Shown: positions 12,594-25,000 of the stretch, piece after piece | Numbering within the stretch: the first letter of the stretch is position 1 | Layout: each line of letters opens with the position of its first letter | Assembly (NCBI RefSeq): GCF_000003815.2 | Contig: NC_049982.1 | Coordinates: 5,893,216 to 5,957,215, forward strand | Source: Branchiostoma floridae | Lineage: Eukaryota > Chordata > Leptocardii > Amphioxiformes > Branchiostomatidae | Length of the DNA: 64,000 nt | Reading direction: 5' to 3' | The notes under the pieces: model-generated | What the model was told of the DNA's origin: nothing | Seen by the model: only the letters and a program-made list of their open reading frames with translations | The model's database searches: none | Program-made: the position numbers and the translations under genes

Positions 12594-12810
12594 TTCCGAG
12601 AGGTCAACACGTCGACTGAGTCCAGTAGGGTAAACAAATAACAAACATTAGGGTGGAAAGTACCAAGTGTGTTTGGACGCCTGCCCTGAAATGACTGTCG
12701 TTGGTACACATCAGGAGAAGAAGCAAGACACACCCGCAACCGCACCCTTGCTCGTGCAGCAATATTTACAGGCTAAAGCTAGGGTGCGGTGTTTCAGTGT
12801 TTGACGGAAG

Positions 12811-14207
12811 ATGTCTGAAAACTCGTTCAACGAGGTTCCGGACCAGCCACCGCTGATTCTGCTCGCAGGGGAGAGCGAAGTGCACTGGGCAGCAGCCCAA
12901 ATTCATTCTCAGCCTGCCCCAAGCTCAGTACAACATTCGCACTCGTCCACTTTTGTGAAAGAGGGCCAAGAAGAAAGACTGACATGGGATCCCCCTGAGT
13001 TTGAACCAACGGAGACGTTGTCATCACAAAAGGTATGGCCGCCCAATTAAGACATTTACCAGAAGCGAAAGTAAAAGTACACAGAAAGGTCATACGTATG
13101 ATTGGCAGGGCGTTTCTTCGATTATGAAATTGATACCAATGTTGTATTTATCTTCAGCATAAAAGTCTCATCGACGCAAGAAAAACAAAATTGAAGTATT
13201 TCATCCCTTGTGGCGTATAGTGCTTAAAGTACATGCAAACAAAATGTGAATACCTGACACCCAAGGGACTAATAAACTAATAAAGGAGATAAAATGTACG
13301 GAGATAAAAGTTATTAGGAAATTCCGCGCAGCTTACTTTGATCCATATAATCTCTTTACATGCCAAACCAAAGGACAAGGAACATTCCAGACTACGGAGA
13401 GAGAAGAACAGGGGTGCGGCCGCTAGGTGTCGCCTCAGGAGAAGGGACCGAGAAGAGAGACTGAGGAAGGTGCGTGATGATATAACGTCACTGATCCCAA
13501 ATACTACACTTAAATCGTTGCAATTGCCGGATGTGAATATTATATGTTTAGAAATTAAATGCTAGCATGTTCACGTGTGTGAAAAGATCTGACATATCTA
13601 TCTCAATAAAAATGTCAGTTAACAAGGTATCCGTAGTGCAAAATATCTCTAAGGACATGTTTTGGCTCTAAACTATAGCTAGTCTGAAGTCATTGGAACG
13701 CAGCGTGAGGGTATAATGGGCATACAATACATCCAATACAATATACGTAGTGCTCGATTTTGGTTCACTTGTACGTATAGAGGCATGCATAAAAAGTATT
13801 ACTAAATTCTTACCATGCATTGTTTTCATAACCGGGCTCGTTATGAAGACTTCTTTGAATCAACAAACAAATGAAAGGTATAACTTTTAATGAATGTGCT
13901 GATGTTAGAAATGAAGCACGTCATCTCTGAACCGATGGAGATTAATATTGTTTCCTTTCCCTCCGTACAGAACACGGTTCGTCTGGAGAACGCCAACTCT
14001 GGACTCCGTGCGGAGATAGCGCGGCTACAGCACGAGCTGAAGGGTCTGTCCACACACGCCATGAGCCACATGGAACTCTGTCATCGCGGGGAGGAACACC
14101 GAGGAACACACTGGACCACTGACCAGTTAGCCTGGAGAACACCAACTCAGGACTCCGTGCGGAGATGGCGCGGCTACAGCATGAACACATGTCCACACAC
14201 GTCATGA
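12811..14207 (+). CDS. bZIP transcription factor, Fos/ATF3/BATF superfamily (copy 2)
   Basis: Proposed exons are 12811-13032, 13374-13469 and 13971-14207, all phase 0, the same layout as copy 1. The N-terminus shares PPLILLAGE and a following W-x-x-A with copy 1. The basic region has NRGAAARCR, again N-x-x-A-A-x-x-C-R. Five heptad leucines follow, then His and HMELC. After this the frame runs on for about 37 unusual residues, because a partial second copy of the zipper-coding segment (14129-14240) sits downstream and is read in the wrong frame. The normal family ends soon after H-x3-C, so the tail is probably an accident of the duplication. Exon 1 could be the only isoform-specific part. A polyadenylation signal follows at 14896. 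Confidence 0.82.
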
Positions 14208-14240
14208 GCCACATGGAAATCTGTCATCCCGGGGAGGGAC
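14129..14240 (+). pseudogene. Tandem partial duplicate of the bZIP copy 2 zipper exon
   Basis: It matches 13988-14093 from CTGGAGAAC through GTCATC, with a 6-base deletion in the middle. In its own frame it still reads L-E-N-T-N-S-G-L-R-A-E and ends in H-M-E-I-C. The upstream exon reaches it one base out of register, and the nearest AG would give the wrong phase, so it is probably not translated as a zipper. Confidence 0.75.
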
Positions 14241-14242
14241 TA

Positions 14243-14460
14243 GTCTCCAAGCAGACGTGTCAGCAGAATCTATTTGTCCAAATAGGGACAAACAAAGTTG
14301 CCATGAGATTTCAGTCAGTCTTTTGCAGTCTATGCAGCTATCACTGTTCAGCTATCCGCCAGTCGGTCAGTTAAACCCTTGGCCAATTAATCCCTACTAG
14401 ACTTGTATTATTCCTCACATGGCCAAAGTCCCTTATTACTATCCCGCCCTGCTTGAGACT
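14243..14460 (+). repeat. Dispersed repeat family A, copy 1
   Basis: It shares ordered blocks with 41013-41175 and 53545-53700: TCCAAGCAGACGTG, AATAGGGACAAA, CCATG, AGTCTATSCAGC, and CATGGCCAAAGT. It lies in the probable 3' UTR of bZIP copy 2. Length about 200 bases, SINE- or MITE-like; no terminal structure is clear. Confidence 0.65.
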
Positions 14461-14895
14461 AGAGAGGAACGCTACCACTTGGCAGGCCCTCTTTCCACTA
14501 GACAGTGACTGTTGAGCGACCGCACAGCGACCAAAACTGGCTTTGTGTGACCATAGATTTCATCCTTTGAATGTGACGAAACATGTGAAATTATGCATGA
14601 TTTGCAGGCAACGAAACACACACATTTTCTTAAAATTGTTCAGCATGAAAGATGTTGAGCGATCTGTCAAATTAGTTGCGCAGACTCTGTTTCAAACTAT
14701 TTTTCCGGCCTAACTTGTTAAAATGGCTTGCTGACTCATTACTTTTTCATGCAGTACTAGTAACCGATGTTACTTCTTCTTTTAGACATAACATATCAAA
14801 TTGTTGAGTCGTTATTAACCCAGCCATTTGATATGTTTTGCCTTCCTCAATTTCTCTTTTATCCCACATCAGCAGTATGTATCCCCTAAATGCAT

Positions 14896-14901
14896 AATAA
14901 A
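14896..14901 (+). terminator. Polyadenylation signal AATAAA
   Basis: Candidate cleavage signal for the second bZIP transcript, about 690 bases after its stop. Confidence 0.35.
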
Positions 14902-15363
14902 GTCTCCGATTGTAAATAAGTAGTTACACATAGAAGAGTCAACATGGGGTTTGTAAATTGTTAATCTCAACCACCCGGTGCTGCGTTCTTCTCGTCTCAA
15001 CTTTGGGCTACGCATTGTCGTCTCAACGTCAATATTTCTAACCCGGAAGTTGTAGCTTTGAGGAGCATCGCACTGAGGCCATGGGGTTCTCGTAGTTATG
15101 CAGACCATACCGAATGCCTTTCCACTGAAACCATAGTGTTAAGCTTATAAAACTTGGTATCCGCTTCTGTTTTTGTTCCCTGAAGTTGTGACGTGTGGAA
15201 GTTCTTCACCTGTGGAAATACCCCGCGCTACCATGGAAACGGAGAGACGGCGTCAGGTGATGTTTGTGTGAAAGGAGAGCGGGGCTTTCCACAAGTGAAG
15301 TCCATTGTTACACCTTTGTACGGGTAAACATTAGATACCCGTGTCAGGGTCAAAGGTCTCCGG

Positions 15364-15371
15364 TGACGTCA
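15364..15371 (+). promoter_or_regulatory. CRE-like site TGACGTCA
   Basis: A perfect CRE octamer about 650 bases upstream of the DUF829 gene at 16025. ATF/CREB or related bZIP dimers bind such sites, so the neighbouring bZIP proteins are conceivable binders (inference). Confidence 0.35.
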
Positions 15372-15439
15372 CAGTCAAGGGGCTTTCCTACGACTAAACA
15401 GCAGTCGACCGCAACACGTTTTGATACTAGTACTGGTGT

Positions 15440-15660
15440 GTATATGTGAATGACAAAAATAAAACTATTTCAATATTAGAAATTCGTTTCTCAATAAAAC
15501 CACCGCGAACATTTAACATAGTAATACGACGTACCGTTGTTTTTACTAAATTGATACTGTTTTCTTTCTCACTTAACTTGTCGAAAGCGATAGAATTAGA
15601 AAGCGTATTTGGTACTTTGTACCTTTGCCCATTCAGCTTAAAGAAACAAGAAAGCTAAAC
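15440..15660 (+). repeat. Dispersed repeat family B, copy 1
   Basis: Blocks such as AAAATAAAAC, CGAYGTACC, GATWCTGTTYTC and ACTTTGTACCTTKGCCCATT recur in the same order at 18140-18420. One copy lies upstream of DUF829 gene 1 and the other in its first intron. Confidence 0.5.
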
Positions 15661-16024
15661 AGACAATATCCAAGTTATCAACCTTTGTACACTGTTCCTT
15701 CGCCGTTTAAATAAAAATCAACACCCCTCGAATTTTCCTGAAATGGTACGCCCTAAACAAATCGGCGTTAGTTTACTCGTGATTTGAATGTTGTGACAGC
15801 GCTAGTCCCTGCGGTACTTTGGACTGCCCGGTGTCAATACGCTGCCGGCTTGGTCTCTAGGCACCGATATCCCCATCATTTAGTCATTTTATCAACGCAA
15901 TATACGTGGCATAGACAGCACGAAACCCGTGCCGCTCTAGGATTATTTAGAAACGATCATCGATCGAGGTGTGCGCCCGGAAGTGTCTACCGGTCTGTTA
16001 CTCCCGGCACATTCCCTTCGCAAA

Positions 16025-19000
16025 ATGCTGCTCGGTCGCGCCCTCCCTCTGACCAGACAAGCGCTCAGAGAGGTGAGTCGTCTCTTCTCTCCCTGGGGTA
16101 ATAACAGACCACCCGTTTTATAGGAAGCTTTTCTACAGGCAGCTCCCGTGTTAGCAGCACCATTTGTACACACCTGTGATGATATGAACACGAGACGTTG
16201 CATCATAGATCATAACGTTCGCCCGGTGCTGATGAAATCGTACAGCCTTAACGGCCATGGTGATTATTTCTGTTTGCGCTTTCCTCCCTTTGCGCTGTAG
16301 ACAAATTACACCCACAGTAACACTGTTTGCTATTGTCTCTTGAATATTCAGCTCGACTGGCAGGGCCGTTGGAAGAAAAATGGCCGATCTGAGATGTATA
16401 TTCTAAAACAGCCTCAGTCGACATTGCTGTTAGCCCAGATTTTAGCTATAGGTTGATTTACAATACAAGGAAGCCTCCACAATATATTTTTGATGTGGAG
16501 CCATCAGAATCCATACGGTACCGATCAGATAATAACACGTAATATTCAAACACGGCCACGCACGCTACCCTCCCACCCCGGATTTAACTGGGTCATAACA
16601 CAGTCCATGGGCCGGGGTCCCATTCGCCTGTTCGCCACGCGCGTTCCGAATGTGGCCCGGCCCAGCGACTCACGACAAGCCTTTATCACTGCTCAGAGTA
16701 TTATTTTTTTCCCGCGGAGCGTGAAATGGCACGGTTTATCACGTCACGCCATGTCAGCACCAGCTGGTGAGACTGACGTCACGCGGTTAACGCATGCTCT
16801 CCAAGCAGAGGTTTGGCTCCAGCTGTTTTTATTTTTTTCGTTTTTCGGTGTTTTTATCGGGCTTTCTATTTTGTTATATTTCATCTATGTCTCCGAAACA
16901 TAAAGAGACGTTCAGAAAACGATACAAAATAGAAAGCCTGATAAAAACGCCTAAAAACGTTTTAAAAAAACCAGCTGGAGCCGAGCCTCTGCTTGGAGAG
17001 TAGCTAACCCATTCGAACACTGCTGTTATGAGTACCAAGGCGGTTAAAAAAACAATTCTGTGATTTTTAATCTCCTCGTGAGTACATATCCCACGCAAGA
17101 AGTACGAATCGAGGGTCCATACGACATCACGGGAAAATACATCGCATTGCGTATTTTACCAGGCCCATCTACAGGCTACAGGGAAAAGGAGGATGGGACA
17201 ATACTAGTAACAATACAGTAACAATACTAGTAACAATACAGTAGCAATACTAGTAACAATACAGTAACTGCTTATCAAGACTTGTTTGTTTGTATTGCAT
17301 ACCCGGTAAACCGCCGCAAGGCGTAAGAAACCAGGTTTGTGCTGCACAGTACAAGCTGCATATCCGGACAGATTTTCACACCGGGAAGGACCCCTAGCTG
17401 GTCTTTTCGATATAAAGTGTGGTAGGTTCTGTAACGTGTTCGAGTTTCGGCTATATATGGGACCTCCGTTTGATGCTCTACCCGAGGGAATCTTTTGATA
17501 TGTATGCAAATGAGTGAAGAACAAGCTACCATGACGTACCGAGTTTTTAGAACGCGATCCTCACACAGTAAGGCACCCTTCGAATTCAAGCCTGAGACTA
17601 TGCACTATGTTTCTAATATTGATTATGAAATTATAACAGTTGTTACAAAAGGTGATGTATATGGTCTTATTTTGTCTAAATCTAAATGGGATAACCTTCA
17701 ATGCGTAACACCAAAGGGCACGGCTTCATAGATGATCCAACAGGTACGCTAGAGCACGGCTTCTTCTGTGCTGATAATATATCAATGATCTGGTAAAGAA
17801 ATGCATGACTTCTCCTGCAATGATAGTGGCCCAATACGCATTTATTTATTTAGTATAAACGACCGTCCGTCGCGTGCCATGCATATGTGTGCATCGGCCG
17901 TAACTGCCAAGGCCAACGGCCCAAGCCTGTATAGACTGCCGTGCAGTGAACTTATATGTGGTTTAGCAAGTCGGATGCTACAGAATGCTTCTTGTGCTGT
18001 AATACTGTGCAGCGTAAATTTGTTCCAGCAGACAGACAGACAGACTGACAGAAAGAACCGAAAAGTAATGGAATGTAAACCAGTACTCGATTTGGGGGCA
18101 GGGGGAAAGGAAACACATATTTCGCAGTAAAATGATCAGCTCGAAAAACGCGAAAATAAAACCATTTAAACATAGTACTGCGATGTACCATTTTGACTTT
18201 ATTGATTCTGTTCTCTTTTTTTTCTCGCTAAACCTGGCGGACTGGGTACATCGCAAAGTGGATAGGACATAACGTTAGAAGGCGATAGAAAATATGTCGC
18301 CCCTGTATTTTATTTGTTCATTGAGAAGCTCAAATCGTTCTGCAGGTGGCTTTTCATTGAGGTCACGAGGAAGGCGTCAGATGTATTTTGTACTTTGTAC
18401 CTTGGCCCATTAACCCAATTTTAGAAGCCACCCTGACGCTTCATGACAAGCACTACGCACACATGCAGGCTCTCCAGACTCTGAGGTAGATGCGGAAGGG
18501 GGGGGGGGGGAGCTTTTTTTCCACCTCATGTCAGGGTGTCGACAAGCTTTTGAACCATGGAGACTGCCTGACTACATTCCTGGGTGTTATCTCATTTCAC
18601 CGAGGACATCTACCTCCGTCTCACCTTCACCGACTGTTCTTCAAAGATTGCTAAAATACCACAGATGCAAAAACAGGGGGAAGTCAGGTGAAAGAGGGCC
18701 TAAAAAGCTCAACGGTCCCATACCTTTATCAATCATTGTCACATTAAGCATGTCTTTGTCTTTATTATTTATGTACGACATACGTCACAAAAATAAAAAC
18801 CACATCGTTTAACACTAATGTGATACATCTACATGCAGCAGTCTATCCCCCCCCCCCTTCGTCTTGGTAAATGGAATCACCCTGCCTATAGCAGTGCCTG
18901 GCGAGCTGCCAGCATTGTAGCTCATTTGTCACTGTCTACTTAGGCTGCATGTTCTGAGTAGTGTCTTAACATTGCCAGAGACCATTCAGAAGATGGTATT

Positions 19001-22000
19001 GAGATCTAACATTCAAAATGCCACTTACAAAGGAAAAGCACAAAGCAATATTGAGATAAGTGTCGCTTGTCTATAACCCACGAGGTCACATCCTTTCATC
19101 CATCCTTGAAAATGATAGTCCACCATAGGCCAGCTATAAGTACTCAATTAATGCCAATTATCCGTATTAGTTTTGTATCTGTGCATGTTTTTGGAAAAAT
19201 GTGTTAGATCTGCCTGGTGGTGTGCCTTATTGCGAAGGTGCCCGACTTGAAAGATGTGATAAATGTTACGAAAGCACACGGTTCTGCCAGTTCATTCTAG
19301 TGACGCTGAAGAAGAGTGATGGATGTCACTCGAAACGTCCGGAAGTAAATCTCCGTTTTTTATCCAGATGTAGAGATTGAATTGTATTTTTAGATAAAAG
19401 CACACAATACAGGGCTGAGCCGAATCCTTACATCTGCTTGGAGACGTAGTAAAGACATCATGAATCCCTTTCAAAGTACTCACTAGTTTGCAGTGTGACG
19501 CGGAGAACCCGCTGTTGCCACGTGACGGTCGCCATGGTGACGACATTTCCAACCTTGCCCCATGACGCTTCCATGGTGACAGCTTCAGGCTGTGTGATGT
19601 TGCTAGGGCTTTTCCAGGTTCATTAACATAGGCCATTATCACTGTAGGATTGAGGGAATAGAAGGGACACTGTTAGGTCATGGACACTTAGAGCACAAAG
19701 AAATGAAATGTAGCAGACAAGTCAAAAGTAAAAGAAGGAAGAAAGCAGGTGTGACCATTAGCCGGCAAAGACAACAACACAATGCATACTTCATGCTGTA
19801 TAAATAGTGACACACATTGACTGGCGCTCTCTATTCTCTGTGAAGTGTCTTATCAGATGGGCTAAGTTGTGCACATCAATGCGTGCAGCATGGTAACAAG
19901 ATGGCGCAGATTAAGAAGCCACGTTGGTGGTCTCTTCAAAATCCAAAGGGTCTTTCATGGTGCAGTGAACTAGAGATCATTCATCATAGCAGTATATTCA
20001 ACTCAAAGTTAACCTTGACATACTGCTATGATGCTACTCTACTATACGGGCATTGTGCTATATATACACTGAGTATAATGGTGCCTAGTATGTCAATGGT
20101 TGAATGAACGAACTGTCGGAAGCTGTATTTAATATCTGCGGTGTTAAATTGAGATATTTTAAGGTACCATTTGTAACAGTAACCTTACCAATACCACAAG
20201 CCTTAGATAATAGTACAGCTTTTTGGGAGGGGGGGGGGTATACTGAGTCTCTCTTCACAGCCAGGGGCTAACAATGGAGAGGGGGATAATCTGCAATGGT
20301 CGTAATGACCTCAATACGACAGAAATTGCCCCAGGCGCGCCATTGGACTGTAAGCTTTATATCTCACACCGGGAAGGACCCCTTTTGTAACCTCTCACCT
20401 CAGAAACGTAGTGGTGATATTCTGTTAGTAGTACTTAGCACACAACTGACGTAGCAAAATGGACGAATCAACTGTGAGCGACTTGGCAAATTTGTCAAAA
20501 TAGAACGAGATAGGGAAGAAACGGCGATGACATTTCACAGATGACAACTCTGCAAATTGTGACCTTTATTATTCGAATAACGCAGACGGAACGAAACTGG
20601 GGTGCCTTATGCCTACGTGCACTGGCACTCTTATTGTTACGTTTTTGCAACCCATGTTATTACTCACCAACCTGGCGCTTACAATAGTCGAATACTTGAT
20701 GAAGCCCCCCCCCCCCCCCTCCCCCCACACACACGCACAGACACACACACACACACACACACGCGCGCGCGCGTTACTATGTCCCTGGAAGACACTGGTT
20801 CTTGTCCCAAAATGCAGTGCCAATGTGGATTTGCATGTGAATACTAGAGGCCATACATATCTATGAATGGCGTCTATAAAATCTTTTTTCTAGGTTTGTA
20901 ACAAGATTTATCCACAACGTGGATCGGTCGTGATCGATACAAGCACGTGTGATGATAAATGCAAACACTTACATACTTGTAATCATTTTTCCACCAGGTA
21001 CCTGGTCTGTCGCTGGTCCGTTTCTGCTCTTCACAGACTAAAGTCATCCGGGTCTCCAGCAACCTGGAGCTGCGAACGCGACAGAACGCAACTGACGATG
21101 ACTGCACGGCAACGAAACCCCTGGTGCTCATCTTCGCTTGGATGCTGCCGCAGAGAAAACACATGCAGAAGTTTGAGAACATTTACCTCGCTCGTGGGTG
21201 TGACGTCATGACCATCAACATCCAGCCGCTACAACTCATACTGCCGAAAACTGGGGCACAGGTCATCGCCGAAAAGGTTTGCAATGTTCAAACACAACTA
21301 TTCTGTCTCTTAAGCTTTTATCTCTTACCTCTCATTGCTTTTTGAAATATATGGAAAATACCACATCTTTTGTATCAAATGACAAAAACAGACGTGGTAA
21401 TACAATCAGCAAAACATGATGTTTCTAAAATTTGGCTTTATCGAAACACTTAGACTTAAACTTATATCGCTGCGCGTATTCTATCATCAATAATCGTTAG
21501 ACGAACCGTTTTAAATTCTTTTTTCCCATCGCTACAGGTTGTTGATTTTGTTCACCAGCCGCAGAACGCCCGCAGGCCATTGTTAGTTCACGCCTTCTCT
21601 GTGGGTGGGTACTTATACAGGTGGGCTGTCGACATGTCATGTCAACACAAACATACTTAGTGTAGGCAGTAGAACTAGTAGTGCCTTAGGAGCCGTGCGG
21701 TTTAAAGTCATTTCATTGTTGTATTGTCTCAATTATCATGCCCACTTCGTATTATTCCTTCACTCCACTTATCACATAGGTCACAACTAGTGACAATAGA
21801 TTCTCAATAAATCGTTCCTTACAATCAAGTCGTATGTAACTACTTTGTTGAGAGGCTTTCAGTTAGTTCATAATCATGTTTTTCGATCATCACATTCTTC
21901 CGTTGCAAAAATATGTCAAAAGATAGTCAAGAAAGGAAAAGACCTTCCCTCGCCTGATCTGATTGGAGATGTTTCTCCACCGTCCAAGATTTCTAACCTC

Positions 22001-25000
22001 TCTGTGCCATTCTTTATACCGCAGTGAGGCGTTACTAAAATCCCTGGAAGTCTCCTCAGTGAACGGCAGTATGAAGGACCGCATCGTGGGCCAAATTTTT
22101 GACAGGTGAGTTGTACAAGTATACGTACAATAACCCTTATGACTTTTATGACTCTTTGTTGTAGGCTGATCTTTGTTTATAGAAATCATTATTCAAATGT
22201 AAGCTTTTGAAATGACATATGAAAGAGATACTTGCAAGGTGTGAGAAAGCGTGACGTCATGAACTAGGCCCAATATAGACACAGTTTTTCCCGACATCTG
22301 TGGAAATGGGGGGGTGGGGGGGGGGTCTAGACCGTAGGGGGCGGGAAACCCGTGGCGTTTGGATTGTAGTCATAACACATCGCGTGATTTTGGCGGCACA
22401 ACGATCAGCTCATTACTTTTCAGATTATGTTCTCTGTATCCAAGGAGGTTTCTTCAACCTCCTTGCTGTATCTCACTTTTAAAAAAAGTATTAAAAAAAG
22501 GATTAAAAGACCGACGCGCTCTCGTGTACGTATGTGTTTGTAGCCTGCTTCACTCCTCTATCCGGCAATCTCATTTAAAGTATCACTGTTGTTGAACTGC
22601 TGACTGTAATTATTTGTGTTTTCTAGCCCCGTGGACTTCGGTGGAATTCCAGACGGTCTGCCTGCTGCCATGTTCAAGAGTCCGCTCCTCCGCGCCACCT
22701 TGCGGAATATGATCAAAGCGTACATGGCAGCCTTGTACAAACCGGTAAAAAAATTAAACTGTCTGATCAAAAATGAAATCTTACCAAAAGTTGACGAGCG
22801 CTGTATGAGCTTGAAGAGCGATCGCTATCATTACATCTATGCCAGAGTATGTGGACTGGCTTTATTAGGCCCTAGTAGTCTACGGTCGTTGTTTTGTCAG
22901 TCGAACATGGAAGATCAATGAAAAGCTAATTTTGATCTCTTCAGGTAACCATCAACTACATCCGAGCATCCGAGATCTTCCACAATAACCCCGTCCGGTC
23001 GCCTGCGCTTTTCCTCTACTCAAAGGTGGACCCGGTCGGTAAGTGCAAATTAAGCTGTTGTACACTAAGTCTTGAAAACCTTATAAACCATCTAACAGGT
23101 TCATAAAGTTCTTGTCTAATCAGTGACCCGTGAAAACACGTACTTCCAAATTTTCGAGACCTAGTCTCGCGAGATCACGAGACTAGGTCCGAGACTACGT
23201 GGAGGCCCCCCCCCCCCCCCCAAGCTTCCTTGCGGTGTAGGGGGAGGTAAGACTTAGGCAGCTCCCATTCTTGCAGTCTCGGACCTAGTCACGTGACTGG
23301 GTCGTTCCATGATCAAGATGTACTGGGTTGACATCGAACATGTGGAGGTAGGAGTTTTACATGATACATGCAAAAAGGCGCTTTGCTATGCATAAGAAAA
23401 ACAGTTTTAACTAGAGTTCGGCGACCTCATACCTCCATGAAATTTTAGAGCTTTCGTAAATTTCATGCAATTGACTAACAAATTAACATAATTTATGCAT
23501 GGTGTTGTTCATCATTGACTAACGTACACATGACACAATTATAAAATTTCCATTATTAATGATAAAGTGGTTTTGCAATTTTTACATAAATTATGCAAAT
23601 AAGTTCCTCATTACCATATTTGGTATCTGCTTATATTCCACCTATCATAATTAACATGTGTTACATGTATTGAGGTCCAGTTATTGAAAACAATGGAACT
23701 ATACAATTTCCTCATTAATTATGCAAATTAAGTCCTCATTTACATAACATGTATATATGAACATCTTTACCTAAGCTACCTGCATGCTTAAAATGCAGGC
23801 AAACCGTCGTTCCTTTCTGCAGTTATCCTCTTTGGAGTGTCTTGACAAAAACACCCCTGCAGTTCCACAATTAAATGTTAGGGGGCTGAAACTTGCCCCA
23901 CTTGTTTATGGCACTAAAAGCTATCTACCACCTAAATGTCAAGACCATAGCATGTCTGGAACAAGAGATACATTGAAAAAACTGCTATGATAGAATATTC
24001 TCATTAATTATGCAAATGTGCTCCTATTTTGCATAATTAGTATTTCATTTTGTACAACATTATCTGAGGTACCTACATACCAAAAATGATGAAAATCCGT
24101 TGTTCCCTTCTTGAGTTATCCTCTTCAGAAGTTTTTGACAAAAATGCCCCTGCTATCCCAAAACTAAACGCTAGGGGGCCCAAACTTATGTCATTTCTTC
24201 CTGAGCACAAGAGCTATCTAATACTAAAAAATCGTGACCATAGCATGTTCAGAACACCGAGATAGCAAAACCGGAAGTTGCGCTGCAGTACCAAGGGGAG
24301 CCGCTAGGGGGCCCAAAATCTAATCATTTCCAGCTTTCATCACACACTACCAACACACCAAGTATGAAACCAATCCATCCAACCGTTCTTGAGTTATTTT
24401 GTTTACACACACACACACACACACACAAACACACAGACAGACACACAAACGCAGGGTAAAATATAACCTCCATGACATTTCATGGAGGTAATCATGTATT
24501 CGGGTGTTGTAGAAATCCCTAAGAATCAAAGCCCCTGCTCTTGTTTGCGAAATAACATTGTAGTGCTATGATAACTACCAACACAGATGAGCTTCTATGA
24601 TATTCTAGGTTTCTTTCTGTTTCTTAAATCATTCTGTATTTGTTTTCAACAGGTACAGTCGCCTCGATTGAAGGAGCAGCAAGAAGTAATGTAAAAAAAG
24701 ATGGTCCTCCGGTGAGTTATGAAATCCTTTGATTACCGTCAAACCACAAGTATAAAAATGTTTTACTTCAATATTTGCAAAGGAGGACCACTAGCGCAAC
24801 ACCTGAACCTAGTTGTATGTATATGCTGGTTAATCATTAATCGTATAGGATATCTGTTAGGAACATGGTATTACATGTAGGACATGGGGCAACGTTTCGC
24901 AATTGCGTAACCATATATCATGAGAAACAACAGCCTTTGCAAATTTTGTTGTGGACAAAGTCAACAACGCGTTCAGATGTCTTCAACACGTATATTATAT

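Larger units (their letters stand above)
11702..12810. other. Spacer between the two bZIP genes
   Basis: It holds the 3' UTR of copy 1 and the promoter of copy 2. There is AT-rich low-complexity sequence near 11900-12100, and two kappaB-like motifs are at 12292 and 12583. No further exon is recognised. Confidence 0.45.

Noticed and set aside
16490-16903. 137-codon frame in DUF829 intron 1
   Set aside because: It runs into the foldback MITE, has no domain, and is flanked by a collinear non-coding match in gene 2 intron 1.
17204-17524. Leu/Val-rich minus-strand frame like a membrane helix
   Set aside because: The hydrophobic part is the 23-base tandem repeat.
19292-19642. 116-codon minus-strand frame
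   Set aside because: It covers the repeat hairpin and contains no recognisable motif.
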